Part shown: positions 6,928-14,368 of the stretch, in pieces | How positions within the stretch are numbered: the first letter of the stretch is position 1 | Layout of the letters: the number at the start of each line of letters is the position of its first letter | NCBI GenBank assembly: GCA_016181725.1 | Contig: JACOYT010000019.1 | Location: forward strand, 1 to 38,783 | Length of the DNA stretch: 38,783 bases | Source of the DNA: Candidatus Roizmanbacteria bacterium | GTDB lineage: Bacteria > Patescibacteriota > Microgenomatia > UBA1406 > GWC2-37-13 | Direction: 5' to 3' | The notes under the pieces: model-generated | The model's database searches: none | Told to the model about the DNA's origin: nothing | Seen by the model: only the letters and a program-made list of their open reading frames with translations | Position numbers and translations under genes: made by a program

Positions 6928-7030
6928 ATTCTGGCTTGTCCCGAGCGCAGTCGAGGGACTTGTCCAGAATCAGCCATACGAGACCTGATTCTGGAGTTCT
7001 CCGATGTAACATCGGACTCCCCAGAATGAC
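6928..7030. repeat. Compound hairpin repeat (GTCCCGAGCGCAGTCGAGGG type)
   Basis: The element between the two decayed genes has ATTCTGG and CCAGAAT ends enclosing GTCCC...GGGAC, then a second hairpin TCCGATGT-A-ACATCGGA closed by TTCTGG/CCAGAA. The CCCGAGCGCAGTCGAGGG core is a dispersed repeat familiar from Patescibacteria and other genomes. No gene in it. Confidence 0.7.
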
Positions 7031-7038
7031 GGTGTAGC

Positions 7039-9395
7039 CTATTGCTTCTGCTGGTACTCATACTTTGCGGTTGATAATGATGGTAATAGTTTAATAAAAA
7101 GTTCCGGATCAAACACGATAAAGACTGCGGGCTTTGAGTTGTCGGTCACCTCTCTTTTATTCTGGAATGCGGATTTCGCATTGAGATTTCCGGTGATCTT
7201 TAACCCGTTTGCCGTATTTGTCCCGGTATCTATGGTATCTGCGACAAAGACGCCGCGCGCCTCCTTTACCGTGTCGGCAAACGTTATCGTCGTTGCAACC
7301 AGGGCAACCGCGGAGGTTGGCTTAAAGTCGGCGTTTATCTGTATCTCCCCTGCAGTTACCAAAACGACGTTGTCCTTGCCGTCGAAGGCGCTGGTGTCGG
7401 AGATTACAACGGGATCATCTTTATTCTGCCAGAAATACGTCTTTCCTCCCTCGGTAATTGCGGAAAGGTTGCTTATTGTTTGGTAGTCTTTGCGGGTCTT
7501 GAGGTACTCCCGGTAACTTTTTGGGGAAAGGTTGCTTGCGGTTTCGTAGCTGCCGCGTGCCCACTCGTTTTGCGAGACTTTTGCGGTTCCGGTGTTTATG
7601 GAAGTTGCGGCAACCACTCCCGGATCACTCCCTGAACCTCCCACGATAAAGACGCGCTGTGCGGCATCGTCATCTTGGTCAAAGGCCGTGATTAAGGCGG
7701 GGATGGGATTTGAGAGTGCGGAGACTGCGGAAAAGGAGGAGTTCTTCAGCTTCACCCACGGACCTGAAACTTGAAAGAGGAAGTCTTTATTGAATAAGAT
7801 TGTTGGATTGGCACCGCATACATCAACCGCAATCGTGTTGTTTCCCGTTGCTTGACAGACTCCCTGATCAACGAGGTAGCCTTGCTGATACTCGACGGGT
7901 CGTGCCGCGAGAGTAAGGTTTTGTGAACAATCAGCTCCTGCGTAGGCATCGAAGTTCACCGTACAACTATATGATGTCTTTGTGGTGCCGGTTGATGGAC
8001 TTATGGTACAGGATGAGGTGACACCCGTTCGGTTTTGAGGCGTGACCGTAATAAAGTTGGGTGTTGCCGTTTCGATACCTGCTGAACATGAGGTAGTATT
8101 GTACTCCTTGAGGGCGCCTTGGATGGTAACCGAAGGGTAGGGAGCGATTACCCGAATCGTGACCGACCGGGAGTCACCATAGGTATTGCAGCTTCCGCCA
8201 TGCACCCAGACAAGATAGGTGTGTCCCACCTCAAAGGTGTAGGACCAGAAGGTCCGGGAGGTAGTGAAACATTCATCACCCTGACCGTCTCGCCCCTGGG
8301 TCTTGCCGCAGACTGACGCGGCTCCTCCTTGTTGTGTGCCATCTGTCTGGTCCTCAATGCGGACGGCATACTGGGTGACGAGATTCGGTTGGGTTGGGGA
8401 AGACCAGGTGATGTTTTGGGTTCCCGGCGGGATATCTCGCAGGCATTCTCGCTTATTACCCACCAGTAATAGCTTGTGCCTCGCTCAAAAAGGTACCGGT
8501 AGTAGGCGACTGTCGGGAGGAACCATTGGGTGACATTGTCATTGCACTCGCCGTCCTTATGGTCGGTACCTTGGGGCTTGCCGCAGGTTGATGCGGCACT
8601 CTGGCCTGGGGCATTGGCGCGAAACTTAAATCTTCCCTGTGAAGTCCCCCAGCTCCCTCGCCAATCGTAGTTTCGAAGGCCTGGGCATACCAGGTCTGGC
8701 CCAAGGTCATAGGGTCTTTGCGGGGCAGTACACCCCTCACAGACTGAGGCGGAATTCTTGAAGGTCCCGTCACAGCATGAGCCGGTATATGTGGGATCGG
8801 TGGTTGATTTCCCTTGGGGAGTGCAGCTTTTGACACAGACTCCTGCAAAGCCTTGGATAAGACTGGCGCAGCATGAGCCGTTATATACCGGGTTCCAGGC
8901 AAACTGTCCCTCAGGCGCACAGCCTTTAGAGCAGACGCCATAGAGGTTTGGGGAGGTACCAAATCAACAGGAGCCGTTGTATCGTGAGTCAAAGATATTT
9001 TGCCCCTCCGGCGCACAGGACTTGGGGGGAGGAGGGGAGCCGTCACCGCCAACAGGCGTACCACTGCAGCCTTCGGTAGTCCAGTCACCCTCTTTTTGTC
9101 CCGTATCTACACATTTTGCACCAAAAGGACCGACTTCGATCTTACACGTATGAATCGCAACAGATTGAGGACGCTCACATCGTCCGTTATGGCGTCTACA
9201 AGCGACAATCCCTTCTCCTCCCAGCGGCTCACCTAAACACAATCCAGAAGGAGGATCGCATGAAGATCCTCCTCCGACGAACGCCATTCCACCACCTACA
9301 CATTGGGCAATTATTTTCTGCGGAACAATTAGAAAAATTAATGAGAAGACCGATGTCGCCAAAAATATATTAGCAAGTTGCTTGGAAATTGACAT
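7039..9395 (-). pseudogene. Disrupted large secreted Cys-rich surface protein (TGA plus frameshift)
   Basis: Three pieces read as one gene of about 785 residues. Piece 1 (9395-8967) has a signal peptide (MSISKQLANIFLATSVFSLI) and Cys-rich repeats, then TGA at 8966-8964. The same frame stays open beyond it to about 8430, with two more units ending YNGSCC and YTGSCC and a domain ending YYWWVISENACE. A frame change near 8430 leads into the last piece (to 7039), with a second copy of that domain (NITWSSPTQPN ... HTYLVWVHGGSC) and a beta-rich C-terminal region (DNVVLVTAGEIQINADF). At the TGA the sibling units have Cys. It may be a true pseudogene or assembly errors. It was probably a pilus-associated or adhesive protein. 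Confidence 0.65.
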
Positions 9396-9491
9396 GCCTT
9401 ATAGCTTTTCTAGCTTACCTCCGGGCAATAATAGTTTCAGTGTAGATAAAAGAAAGAGGAAATGCAAGAAATAAATATAATCGTTTGAAGC

Positions 9492-10628
9492 TTATTTAAT
9501 CTGAAGTACGGGTACAGCATTTTTAATAAAAGCACACCCAACGAAAGCAATTGTATTATATGCTTCGTCAAAATCATGAAAGTCATTTTTTAAATAGGCC
9601 GGAGATCTGTTTGCTTCGGTTATAACTAAACCCTGTAGCGCTGCTTCGTCTATTTTTTGCTGAAAAAGTGACATATTTCCTCCCAATAATAATTGGAAGT
9701 TCAAATAAAAGTTTCTTACGGGAGGTGACATTAGATTATATTTCCCTTCTGGATCTCCAGGAATTGGTTTGCTACCATTTTGCGTTATAAACGAGATCGG
9801 CTTTCCAATGGTGTTCTCCAGTTTATTTAATACCTCTTTACGCTTAACAAATTGTACAGGTTTAAAATTAGAACTCTGTAAATTATTTTTGCTGGGAGCA
9901 TCAAGATAAAAATTGCCAAGCTCACCTTTTACTGGAAATTTCTGAAACTCTGGATTAGAAGGATCAGCAGCGCTCGTTAAGACGGGAAGTATTAATTTTT
10001 GACCGCCGAGTGCAGGTGGAAATACGAGCCCCATAAACGTTACCGACACTTCTCCATCTGCCGATGACTTTAGAGGTAAGTTTGCTGTTCCTAAATTTAT
10101 TGCAACAAATTGATAAGACTCATCTTCTGAATCAAATTCAAAAAGAGACAAATGAGGTCCAATCTCTGCGGTAAAGGTTTCGTTATAAATAATTGTGGAA
10201 AAGGTATCGTCGCCATTATGATAAGCGGTACTACGATTGGGTTCCCACCGTGGGAACCCCCAAGGACCATCACCATAGCTGCCGTAAATAACATTATTGA
10301 CGCCGGAAGAGTCAGTCTGATAGGCCCAATCTGTAATGTCCTCATTTGTGAGCTTAAAGAATGCTTCAAAATTAGTTTCAAGTCGACGAAGTTCTTTCTT
10401 CCTCTTGGTTAAGGAGGACTCTTTCCCTTTCTTCTTTTTCTCTGTCTTTAGCTTTGCAGGTTTCTCCCCTGGGTCTTTCTTGGTGAGGATAGATTGGGGG
10501 AGTTCGGAGGCTGAGGCTGGGCGAAGAGATTCAACAACCGGGGTAAGTCCAAGAGAACTTCCCAAGCTTAATGCAGAAGCTGCCACGAAACGTCTTGCTT
10601 TATGTCTTTTCGGCTCTCTCTCTTTCAT
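9492..10628 (-). CDS. Exported protein of unknown function
   Basis: 378 residues. The N-terminus is basic (MKEREPKRHKARRF) followed by an apolar stretch (VAASALSLGSSLGLTPVV), resembling a signal peptide, possibly Tat-like in length but without a clear RR motif. Next is a Lys-rich linker (about residues 50-80, EKKKKGKESSLTKRKKELRR) and then a beta-rich globular region with many aromatic residues (DITDWAYQ, GPWGFPRWEPN, FVAINLGTANLP, VTFMGLVFPPALGG). I do not recognise the family. Promoter about 70 nt upstream (10701-10730). Its cargo-like composition suggests a surface or secreted role, which is inference only. Confidence 0.65.
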   Translation of the reverse strand: MKEREPKRHKARRFVAASALSLGSSLGLTPVVESLRPASASELPQSILTKKDPGEKPAKLKTEKKKKGKESSLTKRKKELRRLETNFEAFFKLTNEDITDWAYQTDSSGVNNVIYGSYGDGPWGFPRWEPNRSTAYHNGDDTFSTIIYNETFTAEIGPHLSLFEFDSEDESYQFVAINLGTANLPLKSSADGEVSVTFMGLVFPPALGGQKLILPVLTSAADPSNPEFQKFPVKGELGNFYLDAPSKNNLQSSNFKPVQFVKRKEVLNKLENTIGKPISFITQNGSKPIPGDPEGKYNLMSPPVRNFYLNFQLLLGGNMSLFQQKIDEAALQGLVITEANRSPAYLKNDFHDFDEAYNTIAFVGCAFIKNAVPVLQIK

Positions 10629-10700
10629 AGAAAAAAAGTGAAAAAAAGCTTAAATTGCAAACCTTAACACAAAACCTATAGTACGATAATCCTCTCCTTT

Positions 10701-10730
10701 ATTCTACACTCCCTTCCTCTTATTTGTCAA
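10701..10730 (-). promoter_or_regulatory. Promoter of the 10628 gene, -35 lying in repeat tail
   Basis: Minus strand: TTGACA (10730-10725), 18-nt spacer, TAGAAT (10706-10701). The -35 belongs to the TTCTTGGCTTGACAAAT tail that accompanies the neighbouring class B palindrome, so the repeat appears to have brought the -35 element. Predicted leader about 65 nt. Confidence 0.6.
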
Positions 10731-10740
10731 GCCAAGAAAG

Positions 10741-10759
10741 TTACACCTCGGAGGTGCAA
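10741..10759. terminator. Class B palindrome
   Basis: TTACACCTC and GAGGTGCAA around one G. On the minus strand it lies after the 10939-11541 gene and before the 10628 promoter, so it could separate the two units. Confidence 0.55.
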
Positions 10760-10851
10760 TATTCTATCCAGCCCCGGGTGGAACCCTGAAGGAAGTGGTC
10801 CATTCGTTTAATCTATTGAGGCACACGTTTCAATCAATCAAACAAAACACG

Positions 10852-10881
10852 TACGTTCAATTGTTTAAACAATTGAACGTA
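10852..10881. repeat. Perfect 30-bp palindrome
   Basis: Half-site TACGTTCAATTGTTT followed directly by its exact complement, no loop. As DNA it could be a dimer binding site; as RNA a hairpin. It is the longest perfect palindrome in the window. Confidence 0.8.
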
Positions 10882-10886
10882 TTTAC

Positions 10887-10929
10887 TTCAGTTAAGTGTT
10901 TAACTGAAAAACTGCACCTCCGAGGTGTA
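10887..10929. terminator. Two further hairpins just past the 10939 gene
   Basis: TTCAGTTAA-GTGT-TTAACTGAA at 10887-10908, then a class B palindrome TGCACCTC-C-GAGGTGTA at 10913-10929, which ends 10 nt before the stop of the minus-strand gene. Together with the 30-bp palindrome they form three hairpins in 78 nt downstream of that gene; terminator or mRNA-protecting function is inferred. Confidence 0.55.
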
Positions 10930-10938
10930 TTGGCTGTA

Positions 10939-11541
10939 TTAGTAGAAGATCTGGCTGGCGGTTGGGCTGCAGGACTTGTTCATAAAGAGCGGAAGCACCG
11001 ATCCCACACCTTGTCCGCGAGTCGCAGCCGAAAAAAGCTTTTGAGTTGCAGCTCCGCATCTTGCTATATACGGGTCTTCCTTAAAGAGCGAATTGTCCTT
11101 AAGGAGTTTAAGAAGAACGATATCGCGACGAAATTTTCCAAGCGAGACTTCCGCTCTTTCTTTGAGACTCCTACAGGTGTGTGCCGATTCGTATTGATCA
11201 CCGATTACCTTGCATACCGGCAATGCGTACCCATTCTTGTATACGTTTCCAACGCGAAACTTGATAGGGACCGAAAGACCAGCAAAGAGGGGATACTTGG
11301 CAAAAAGATAGACCTCGTTTTTCTCATGGATGACTTTTTTTGGTTCAAGAAAAAGGTACAACCCCTGAAGCGGTGTATCGCCCCCACCAAAGTAGCACCC
11401 CGCATTTTTCTTTACAAACGTTTTTGCTTGGCAGGGCCGAAGGGGGAAAAGAGTGAAGGATAGAAACACGACAAGCTGCACGGAGACTACGAGGAGAAGG
11501 ACGCCTAAAAATATCTTAAGAAGCCGCGGTGAGAATTGCAC
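10939..11541 (-). CDS. Membrane-anchored extracytoplasmic protein of unknown function
   Basis: 200 residues from GTG 11541. A strong hydrophobic helix at about residues 8-32 (LKIFLGVLLLVVSVQLVVFLSFTLF) is followed by an exterior region with several Cys (PCQAK, NAGCYFGGG, PVCKVIGD, HTCRSLKER, ARCGAATQ, KSCSP), so disulfides outside the cell are likely. Beta-rich segments (LYLFLEPKKVI, EVYLFAKYPLF, VPIKFRVGNVYKNG) suggest a small sandwich domain. Family not recognised. The opposite strand has a long open frame over the same bases, but this strand has the membrane helix and sensible composition. Located between pyrC (divergent) and the hairpin-rich gap. Confidence 0.65.
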   Translation of the reverse strand: MQFSPRLLKIFLGVLLLVVSVQLVVFLSFTLFPLRPCQAKTFVKKNAGCYFGGGDTPLQGLYLFLEPKKVIHEKNEVYLFAKYPLFAGLSVPIKFRVGNVYKNGYALPVCKVIGDQYESAHTCRSLKERAEVSLGKFRRDIVLLKLLKDNSLFKEDPYIARCGAATQKLFSAATRGQGVGSVLPLFMNKSCSPTASQIFY

Positions 11542-11587
11542 AATACAAAAAATGTACTAAAAAGAAGGGCGGATTGCAATAAGATTG

Positions 11588-11596
11588 TGCTAATAT
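11588..11596 (+). promoter_or_regulatory. Extended -10 of pyrC
   Basis: TGCTAATAT, an extended -10 element, ends 7 nt before ATG 11604. No good -35 at 17 nt and no Shine-Dalgarno. Predicts a leaderless or near-leaderless pyrC mRNA. Confidence 0.55.
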
Positions 11597-11603
11597 GTAG
11601 CCT

Positions 11604-12662
11604 ATGGCGCTTCTTACTCTACCCGGCCTTATCGATATGCATGTGCATCTTCGGGATCCGGGGCAGACGTGGAAGGAGGATTTTTACACCGGGACGGCCG
11701 CCGCCTTGGCCGGAGGATTTACCACGGTCTTTGATATGCCGAATAATGAGGAACCGATTATATCAGTTAAACGGTTAAACAGGAAGATAAAAGAGGCGAA
11801 GAAAAAAATCGTGTGTGATGTAGGGTTCTATGGGGGAGCGGTAGGGAGTAGTTTTGAGAGCTTAAAGGGTTTAGAGGGAAAAGTGTTTGGACCGAAGCTT
11901 TACTTAAATGTAACGACCGGTGGATTTATGATTGACGTAAAAAAACTTGAACAAATATGTCATATTTGGCATGCAAGACAGCCTATTTTAATCCATGCTG
12001 AAGGTAGGATGATTACGGGCGTGATAGATATCGTAAAGAAAACAAGCGTGAAAACGCACGTATGCCATGTCTCGGGGATTGAAGAATTGAAACCAATTAT
12101 AAAAGCGAAAGAGGAGGGGTTACCGCTCACATGCGGGGTGACACCCCACCATTTATTTCTAAACGAACGTGACCTTTCCAGTTTAGGACCTTATGGCGTG
12201 ATGAAGCCGCCTCTTAAATCGAAAAAAGACCAAGAGTTTTTATGGAGAAACCTCAAATATATCGACGTTGTTGAATCCGATCATGCCCCTCATACCAGAG
12301 GCGAGAAGGAATCCGAAAATCCTCCCTTCGGCGTCCCAGGATTGGAGACCACCCTTCCCCTTCTTCTTTCAGACAAGCGAATTACAATCGGCGATGTTGT
12401 TAGGCTCTGCTATAAAAACCCCAAAAAGATACTCGGTGTAAAAACCGATCGCACGACAAAAGTCGTTGTTGACACAAATTCTCAATTCATAATTCACAAT
12501 TCCAAATTGCATACGAAATGCGCATGGTCGCCTTTCCATGGATGGAAAGCGCGAGGAAAAGTAAGACGAGTTTATATCCGCGAGCGAAAAGTTTTTGAGG
12601 ACGGAAAAGTCTTAGTCAAGAGAGGATTTGGGAAGGTGATGTTTCCTTCTTTTAATCCATGA
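11604..12662 (+). CDS. pyrC: Dihydroorotase
   Basis: 352 residues. Dihydroorotase closes carbamoyl-aspartate to dihydroorotate in pyrimidine synthesis. Metal-site motifs are present in order: DMHVHLRDPG (H13, H15), GGFTTVFDMPNN, GPKLYLNVTTGG with the Lys that may be carbamylated, ILIHAEG, HVCHVSG, CGVTPHHL and SDHAPH. It is shorter than typical class I enzymes (about 420 residues). The peptide NSQFIIHNSKL (residues 292-302) is encoded by a copy of the repeat that also enters the flavoprotein at 4874-5650. pyrD and pyrE lie 1-3 kb downstream. The 3' end overlaps the convergent Doc gene by 51 nt. Confidence 0.92.
   Translation: MALLTLPGLIDMHVHLRDPGQTWKEDFYTGTAAALAGGFTTVFDMPNNEEPIISVKRLNRKIKEAKKKIVCDVGFYGGAVGSSFESLKGLEGKVFGPKLYLNVTTGGFMIDVKKLEQICHIWHARQPILIHAEGRMITGVIDIVKKTSVKTHVCHVSGIEELKPIIKAKEEGLPLTCGVTPHHLFLNERDLSSLGPYGVMKPPLKSKKDQEFLWRNLKYIDVVESDHAPHTRGEKESENPPFGVPGLETTLPLLLSDKRITIGDVVRLCYKNPKKILGVKTDRTTKVVVDTNSQFIIHNSKLHTKCAWSPFHGWKARGKVRRVYIRERKVFEDGKVLVKRGFGKVMFPSFNP
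12477..12508 (+). repeat. ORF-invading AATTC-type repeat in pyrC (in frame)
   Basis: The words AATTCTCAATTCATAATTC and ACAATTCCAAATT are read in the same phase as the flavoprotein copies, giving NSQFIIHNSKL. It sits between the metal-binding core and the C-terminal strands (WSPFHGW), so likely in a surface loop. Confidence 0.75.
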
Positions 12663-13016
12663 TGCGATTTCCTCCAAGGACAACTTATGTGAATCAACAT
12701 CAAGAGTAAACTGTATTGATTCTTTTTTAGGAAGTTTCAAAATCCACCCGTTTTTTGCCAGGAAAGCGGCGCAGCTTGTGATTGCAGTTCTTTTATTCCC
12801 ATCGTCAAACGGATGGTTAAGGATAAGCGACTGGATGAGAGCCGCTGCTTTGCCAAAGAGCGTTGCATACAAATCCGATCCCCCAAACGTTGCTTTTGGA
12901 CGCTCAACAGCCGAGTGAAGCAAGGTAAAATCATGGACATCTGGTCTACCGCCAAACAAACGAATCATCTGCTCGTGGATAACAAGCACCTCATCGACAG
13001 CGAGATACTGAGTCAT
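12612..13016 (-). CDS. Doc-type Fic-family toxin
   Basis: 134 residues. Doc toxins phosphorylate elongation factor Tu; other Fic proteins AMPylate targets. The Fic motif is complete: HPFDDGNKRTA near residues 64-74 (HPFxDGNKR). The N-terminal MTQYLAVDEVLVIHEQMIRLFGG and the GSDLYATLFGKAAAL segment are typical of Doc. It overlaps the antitoxin stop by 4 nt (ATGA), so the pair is translationally coupled. The last part (SWIKRRKHHLPKSSLD) is basic. The antitoxin here is AbrB-like rather than Phd, a mixed pairing. Confidence 0.88.
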   Translation of the reverse strand: MTQYLAVDEVLVIHEQMIRLFGGRPDVHDFTLLHSAVERPKATFGGSDLYATLFGKAAALIQSLILNHPFDDGNKRTAITSCAAFLAKNGWILKLPKKESIQFTLDVDSHKLSLEEIASWIKRRKHHLPKSSLD

Positions 13017-13270
13017 GGAGTGTTTGCCAATTCTTTAAGGAGAGCCTTATGCTTCTTTGTAAAGGCGTTCAGCCATTTTTTAAACTCCGGCGAAACAGCT
13101 GTTTTTGCTTTTTTCTGGTGGGGACGTGAGGGCCTGACAATGATCGTTGAGGTTTCTTCTAAAGCCTCGATTTGTAATTTTCTCCCCACTTTCATCTTCA
13201 TTTTATTGACCAACTCTTTTGGGAAAATCATCCCAAGCGAATTGCCTACCTTAATAACTTTTTGAGTCAT
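13013..13270 (-). CDS. AbrB/MazE-type antitoxin
   Basis: About 85 residues from ATG 13270 (MTQKVIKVGNSLGMIFPKEL); the open frame extends 18 codons upstream into the promoter, which rules out the longer form. VIKVGNSLGMIFPKELVNKMKMKVGRKLQIEALEE is the swapped-hairpin AbrB DNA-binding domain. The C-terminal part (SPEFKKWLNAFTKKHKALLKELANTP) should bind the toxin. Operator-like repeats overlap the promoter just upstream, which fits autoregulation. The gene ends with the ATGA overlap into the Doc toxin. Confidence 0.85.
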   Translation of the reverse strand: MTQKVIKVGNSLGMIFPKELVNKMKMKVGRKLQIEALEETSTIIVRPSRPHQKKAKTAVSPEFKKWLNAFTKKHKALLKELANTP

Positions 13271-13286
13271 ACGAAAGCTTCTTAAC

Positions 13287-13324
13287 GTTATAACAATGTT
13301 ATAACATATACGAGGAAAAGTCAA
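13287..13324 (-). promoter_or_regulatory. Promoter and double operator of the AbrB/Doc locus
   Basis: Two identical 8-bp palindromes, GTTATAAC at 13287-13294 and 13298-13305, are separated by AAT. A minus-strand TTGACT (13324-13319) with a TATAAC -10 (13303-13298, 15-nt spacer) places the -10 inside the second palindrome. Binding of antitoxin would cover the promoter. Confidence 0.7.
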
Positions 13325-13360
13325 GAGAGCTTAATGATATAAGGGTCCTGAACTAAAAAA

Positions 13361-14302
13361 TTAATCAAGCGTTTTAAGTTTTCCACGAAAATCTTCAAGT
13401 GAATCGTATCCTCTCTTTTTCATGTAGGAGACAAGCTCCATTTGGATTCGCGCAAAACATTTTGGACCTTCTTGCATATACACCGTCCCAAGTTGCACTG
13501 CCGTTGCGCCCGCAAGAATAAATTCGAACACATCAACGCCTGTAAAGATTCCGCCCACTCCTACAATCTTAATCCTATTCCCAACGAGTTCGTAAAATTT
13601 CCTCACGTTTGCAAGAGCGGTGTATTTGATGAAGCGCCCGCCCAAACCACCAAATCCTCCTTTTGGCTTTATCACAGGCTGTTCCTTTTTTGGGTCGATG
13701 ACCAACGCGTTGCCGATCGCGTTAATACAGGAGACATACTCGACGGGATATTTTTGAAGTACTTTCGCCATGCCCTCAAAATGTACAAAGTCAAAGTAGG
13801 GAGGGAGCTTCACCCCCAAAGGTTTTTTGCAAATTTTTGTAAGTTTCGCAAGACTTCTGTCCATCTCCCCAATATCATACCCAACAATCGGCTTCCCAAT
13901 GGTATTAGGCGAGCCGGGATTGAATTCGATTATGTCGGCAGCTGAATTATTAAATGCTTGAAACATAGTGACGTTGTCTTGAAGCGACATCCCACAAATA
14001 CTTGCAATCACAGGCTTTTTATATTTTTTCTTCAAAGTCTTTGCGAATTTTATGTATTCTTTGTATCCGAGATTGGGAAGCCCCATCGAATTTATGGAGG
14101 ACTTGCCAGGAAGATCTACGTAACGCGGTTCTGGATTGCCAACTCTTGGCTCAAGTGTACACGATTTCATAGTGATCGCGGATGCTTTTGATTTCGCAAT
14201 TCTTTCAAGAAGAGGAAGGGTTTCGTCTTTCGGTCCTGAGGCATTGAAGATACAGGTTTCAAACTCAAACCCGCCAATTGTTACGCCAATTTTAGGTTGC
14301 AT
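13361..14302 (-). CDS. pyrD: Dihydroorotate dehydrogenase-like (class 1A type)
   Basis: 313 residues from ATG 14302 (MQPKIGVTIGGFEF). The longer frame upstream is untranslated in this model because the promoter lies at 14313-14341. The enzyme oxidises dihydroorotate to orotate with FMN. Motifs: FNASGP, ITMKSCTLEPR with the conserved Lys (K46), NSMGLPN, then IIEFNPGSPNTIGKPIVGYD. In class 1A the last motif is NLSCPN with a catalytic Cys; here the Cys position is Ser131. The C-terminal phosphate-binding part is VGVGGIFTGVDVFEFILAGA. Divergent from pyrE, sharing a 5' region. Confidence 0.85.
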   Translation of the reverse strand: MQPKIGVTIGGFEFETCIFNASGPKDETLPLLERIAKSKASAITMKSCTLEPRVGNPEPRYVDLPGKSSINSMGLPNLGYKEYIKFAKTLKKKYKKPVIASICGMSLQDNVTMFQAFNNSAADIIEFNPGSPNTIGKPIVGYDIGEMDRSLAKLTKICKKPLGVKLPPYFDFVHFEGMAKVLQKYPVEYVSCINAIGNALVIDPKKEQPVIKPKGGFGGLGGRFIKYTALANVRKFYELVGNRIKIVGVGGIFTGVDVFEFILAGATAVQLGTVYMQEGPKCFARIQMELVSYMKKRGYDSLEDFRGKLKTLD

Positions 14303-14312
14303 GTGGACGATG

Positions 14313-14360
14313 ATTATGACATGAGAGAAACACATTGTCAAGGGACTTATCTTGTATAAT
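14313..14360. promoter_or_regulatory. Divergent pyrD/pyrE promoters sharing one -35 region
   Basis: Minus strand to pyrD: TTGACA (14341-14336), 17-nt spacer, CATAAT (14318-14313), 10 nt to ATG. Plus strand to pyrE: TATAAT (14355-14360), 8 nt to ATG, with TTGTCA (14335-14340) as a possible -35 at a short 14-nt spacer. The word TTGTCAA is thus read from both strands. Confidence 0.6.
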
Positions 14361-14368
14361 ACTTTCCA

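Larger units (their letters stand above)
10629..10938. other. 310-nt gap: promoter plus five hairpins
   Basis: No gene is supported here. It holds the promoter of the 10628 gene (10701-10730), a class B palindrome (10741-10759), and a run of three inverted repeats listed separately (10852-10929). The piece CCCCGGG with GGGT-GGA-ACCC near 10770-10790 may form another small stem. Confidence 0.6.

Noticed and set aside
8964-8966. TGA read as Gly or Trp through an alternative genetic code
   Set aside because: TGA is a plausible true stop for several intact genes here (for example at 13013-13015, 22878-22880 and 38500-38502), so a general recoding does not fit.
8456-9088. 210-codon minus-strand frame over the damaged surface gene
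   Set aside because: It is in a third frame. The frame carrying the Cys-rich repeats and WW domain is clearly the coding one, and this reading has no recognisable pattern.
10795-11463. 222-codon open frame on the plus strand
   Set aside because: It covers the hairpin cluster and then lies antisense to the 10939-11541 gene, which has a membrane helix and sensible composition. The plus frame is basic low-quality sequence with no promoter or Shine-Dalgarno.
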